From Cylindrotheca closterium (Eukaryota; Bacillariophyta; Bacillariophyceae; Bacillariales; Bacillariaceae), in NCBI GenBank assembly GCA_933822405.4, contig CAKOGP040000258.1, positions 1 to 41,028 of the forward strand: 41,028 nucleotides of DNA, in the 5' to 3' direction. The translations under genes and the position numbers were made by a program. This document shows, piece by piece, positions 39,867 to 41,028 of the stretch. The notes below the pieces were generated by a model. The model did not search any database, was not told where the DNA came from, and saw nothing but the letters and a program-made list of their open reading frames with translations. Position 1 is the first letter of the stretch, and every line of letters begins with the position of its first letter.

Positions 39867-41028
39867 ATGTGTATTGCAACAGACAGTTCTGTATTTGTGT
39901 ACAAGGGCGGTAATCAGAAGGTCCCCAAGGATGTCATTCGGGTCAAAATCGATCCCTCCTGCAAGAAAATTGAGCGAAGTGCTTTCGCTCGGTGTAAAAA
40001 TTTGATCGACGTGGACTTCTCGGAAGGTTTGGAAGAAATTGGATTTTCAGCATTCTACTGTTGTTCGTCTCTGGAGTTTGTTCGTCTTCCATCGACGACT
40101 CTTGTCATTGGTAACATGGCGTTTGCAGGCTGCATCAAGCTGAAGGATGTCGTGTTCAATGATGGACTAGAACAAATCAAGGTCGAAGCGTTCTCTCGGT
40201 GTTCGAGTCTTGAAGAAGTGAACCTGCCAGCGACTGTGGGAGTTGTGGGAAAGAAAGCTTTTGCAAAATGTGATGAGCTAATGATACTATCACTGTCTGA
40301 AGGGCTTGTTCGAATCGACGATGGTGCTTTTGCGAACAGTAACAAGTTGGATGTTATCAAGATACCGGTTTCTGTTGAATCTGTGGGCAAGAATATCGTA
40401 CCTGAAAGTACCGAACAAGAAATTGCACAGAAGACGACTACTCCAGAAAATGCTGAGAGTATGGAAAAGGAGGTAGAGCCTGCTGCCGAAATAGTTGATG
40501 CCGCGTCAGCAATCACAGAAACGACAAACAATACCACTGAAAAACGAGTGAAAGAAAAATCTAGGACATGGACATCCATGACTTCTTTCGTATCTTCTGC
40601 ACTGTCCCCATCATGGAAAAAACGTCAGCCTCAGGACGAAAAGAAAAATAATGCCGAATCATCCATTACCAAATCGAACGCAACAGTGCAATCACCAACG
40701 GATAATACCACGGATGATGATGCCGTTTTTGTCTACTTGGGTGGCAATCAAAAGGTCCCCAAGGATGTCACTCGAGTCAGAATCGACCCGTCCGTCAAGA
40801 GAATCGAACCAAGCGCCTTCGCTCGGTGTAAGGGCCTGACAGATGTCGAGTTCTCGGAAAGCCTTGTCGAGATTGGATTTTCGGCTTTTTATTACTGTTC
40901 GTCTGTGACGCTCGTTCGGCTTCCATCGAGAACTGAGGTCATAGGAAACATGGCATTTCTTGGCTGTTCGAATCTTGTAGAAGTGTCTGTCCCTTCGACA
41001 GTTGCATATGTTGGAAAAAGTGCCTTTG
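39867..41028 (+). CDS. BspA-like LRR_5 protein, 5' part (runs off window)
   Basis: The ATG at 39867 opens a frame that stays open for 387 codons to the window end. The first block (about 7-175) begins VFVYKGGNQKVPKDVIRVKI and continues with LRR_5 units of about 23 residues such as IERSAFARCKNLIDVDFSEG. A Ser/Thr/Glu-rich linker (about 176-285) follows. A second block then restarts with VFVYLGGNQKVPKDVTRVRI and repeats the same units with small changes, including IGFSAFYYCSS. There is no signal peptide, so the protein is probably intracellular. LRR_5 arrays bind ligands or proteins; the partner is unknown. Confidence 0.85.
   Translation, partial: MCIATDSSVFVYKGGNQKVPKDVIRVKIDPSCKKIERSAFARCKNLIDVDFSEGLEEIGFSAFYCCSSLEFVRLPSTTLVIGNMAFAGCIKLKDVVFNDGLEQIKVEAFSRCSSLEEVNLPATVGVVGKKAFAKCDELMILSLSEGLVRIDDGAFANSNKLDVIKIPVSVESVGKNIVPESTEQEIAQKTTTPENAESMEKEVEPAAEIVDAASAITETTNNTTEKRVKEKSRTWTSMTSFVSSALSPSWKKRQPQDEKKNNAESSITKSNATVQSPTDNTTDDDAVFVYLGGNQKVPKDVTRVRIDPSVKRIEPSAFARCKGLTDVEFSESLVEIGFSAFYYCSSVTLVRLPSRTEVIGNMAFLGCSNLVEVSVPSTVAYVGKSAF

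Overview
The window reads as nuclear DNA of a diatom, most likely a raphid pennate. The evidence is a fucoxanthin-chlorophyll a/c light-harvesting protein with a bipartite plastid presequence, several BspA-like LRR_5 proteins, a degraded DUF6824-type gene, short GT-AG introns of roughly 85-350 nt in five genes, and long AT-rich spacers. I cannot name the species. No rRNA, tRNA, CRISPR array, reverse transcriptase or transposase was recognised.

Region 1 (1-11 kb) looks like ordinary gene space. Two paralogous, probably mitochondrial membrane proteins (262-1450 and 3999-4933, each with one intron at the same place) flank a type II membrane glycosyltransferase of the fucosyltransferase-like fold (2043-3425). 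Two low-complexity proteins of unknown function follow (5595-6512 minus, 6973-8406 plus). Then comes a three-exon opine/octopine dehydrogenase-like enzyme (8739-10469 minus) with a plastid-type presequence. It is divergent from, and shares an upstream region with, the light-harvesting protein gene (11069-11968).

Region 2 (11-21.5 kb) is an old, rearranged duplication. A 670-residue protein with three copies of an unrecognised repeat of about 80 residues occurs twice (12527-14539 and 19116-21128, minus). The two copies appear identical in sequence, yet their flanks are clearly diverged, which suggests gene conversion or an assembly effect. Between them lie an intact membrane-anchored protein kinase (15353-16935 minus), a decayed kinase paralogue (17330-18330) and a broken 3' piece of the light-harvesting gene (18355-18523).

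Region 3 (21.7-35.3 kb) is a graveyard of mosaic fragments. It holds an LRR_5/ankyrin-like gene with a one-base frameshift (21740-23903), a chimeric LRR-glycosyltransferase scrap (24023-24338), a DUF6824-type pseudogene with two in-frame stops (24836-25309), and two decayed copies of a second glycosyltransferase (25421-26915 and 30726-31462). A coiled-coil gene is intact in one copy (31928-33217 minus) and truncated in the other (27402-27641). A 20-bp minisatellite, an LRR scrap (33618-33857) and an intact glycosyltransferase (34083-35321) complete the region.

Region 4 (35.3-41 kb) returns to intact genes: a small two-helix membrane protein with a myristoylation-type N terminus, a CAP-Gly-like protein, and an LRR_5 protein that runs off the window end. 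Gene starts given here are ATG codons; introns were placed by eye from GT-AG sites, frame continuity and paralogue or family alignment.
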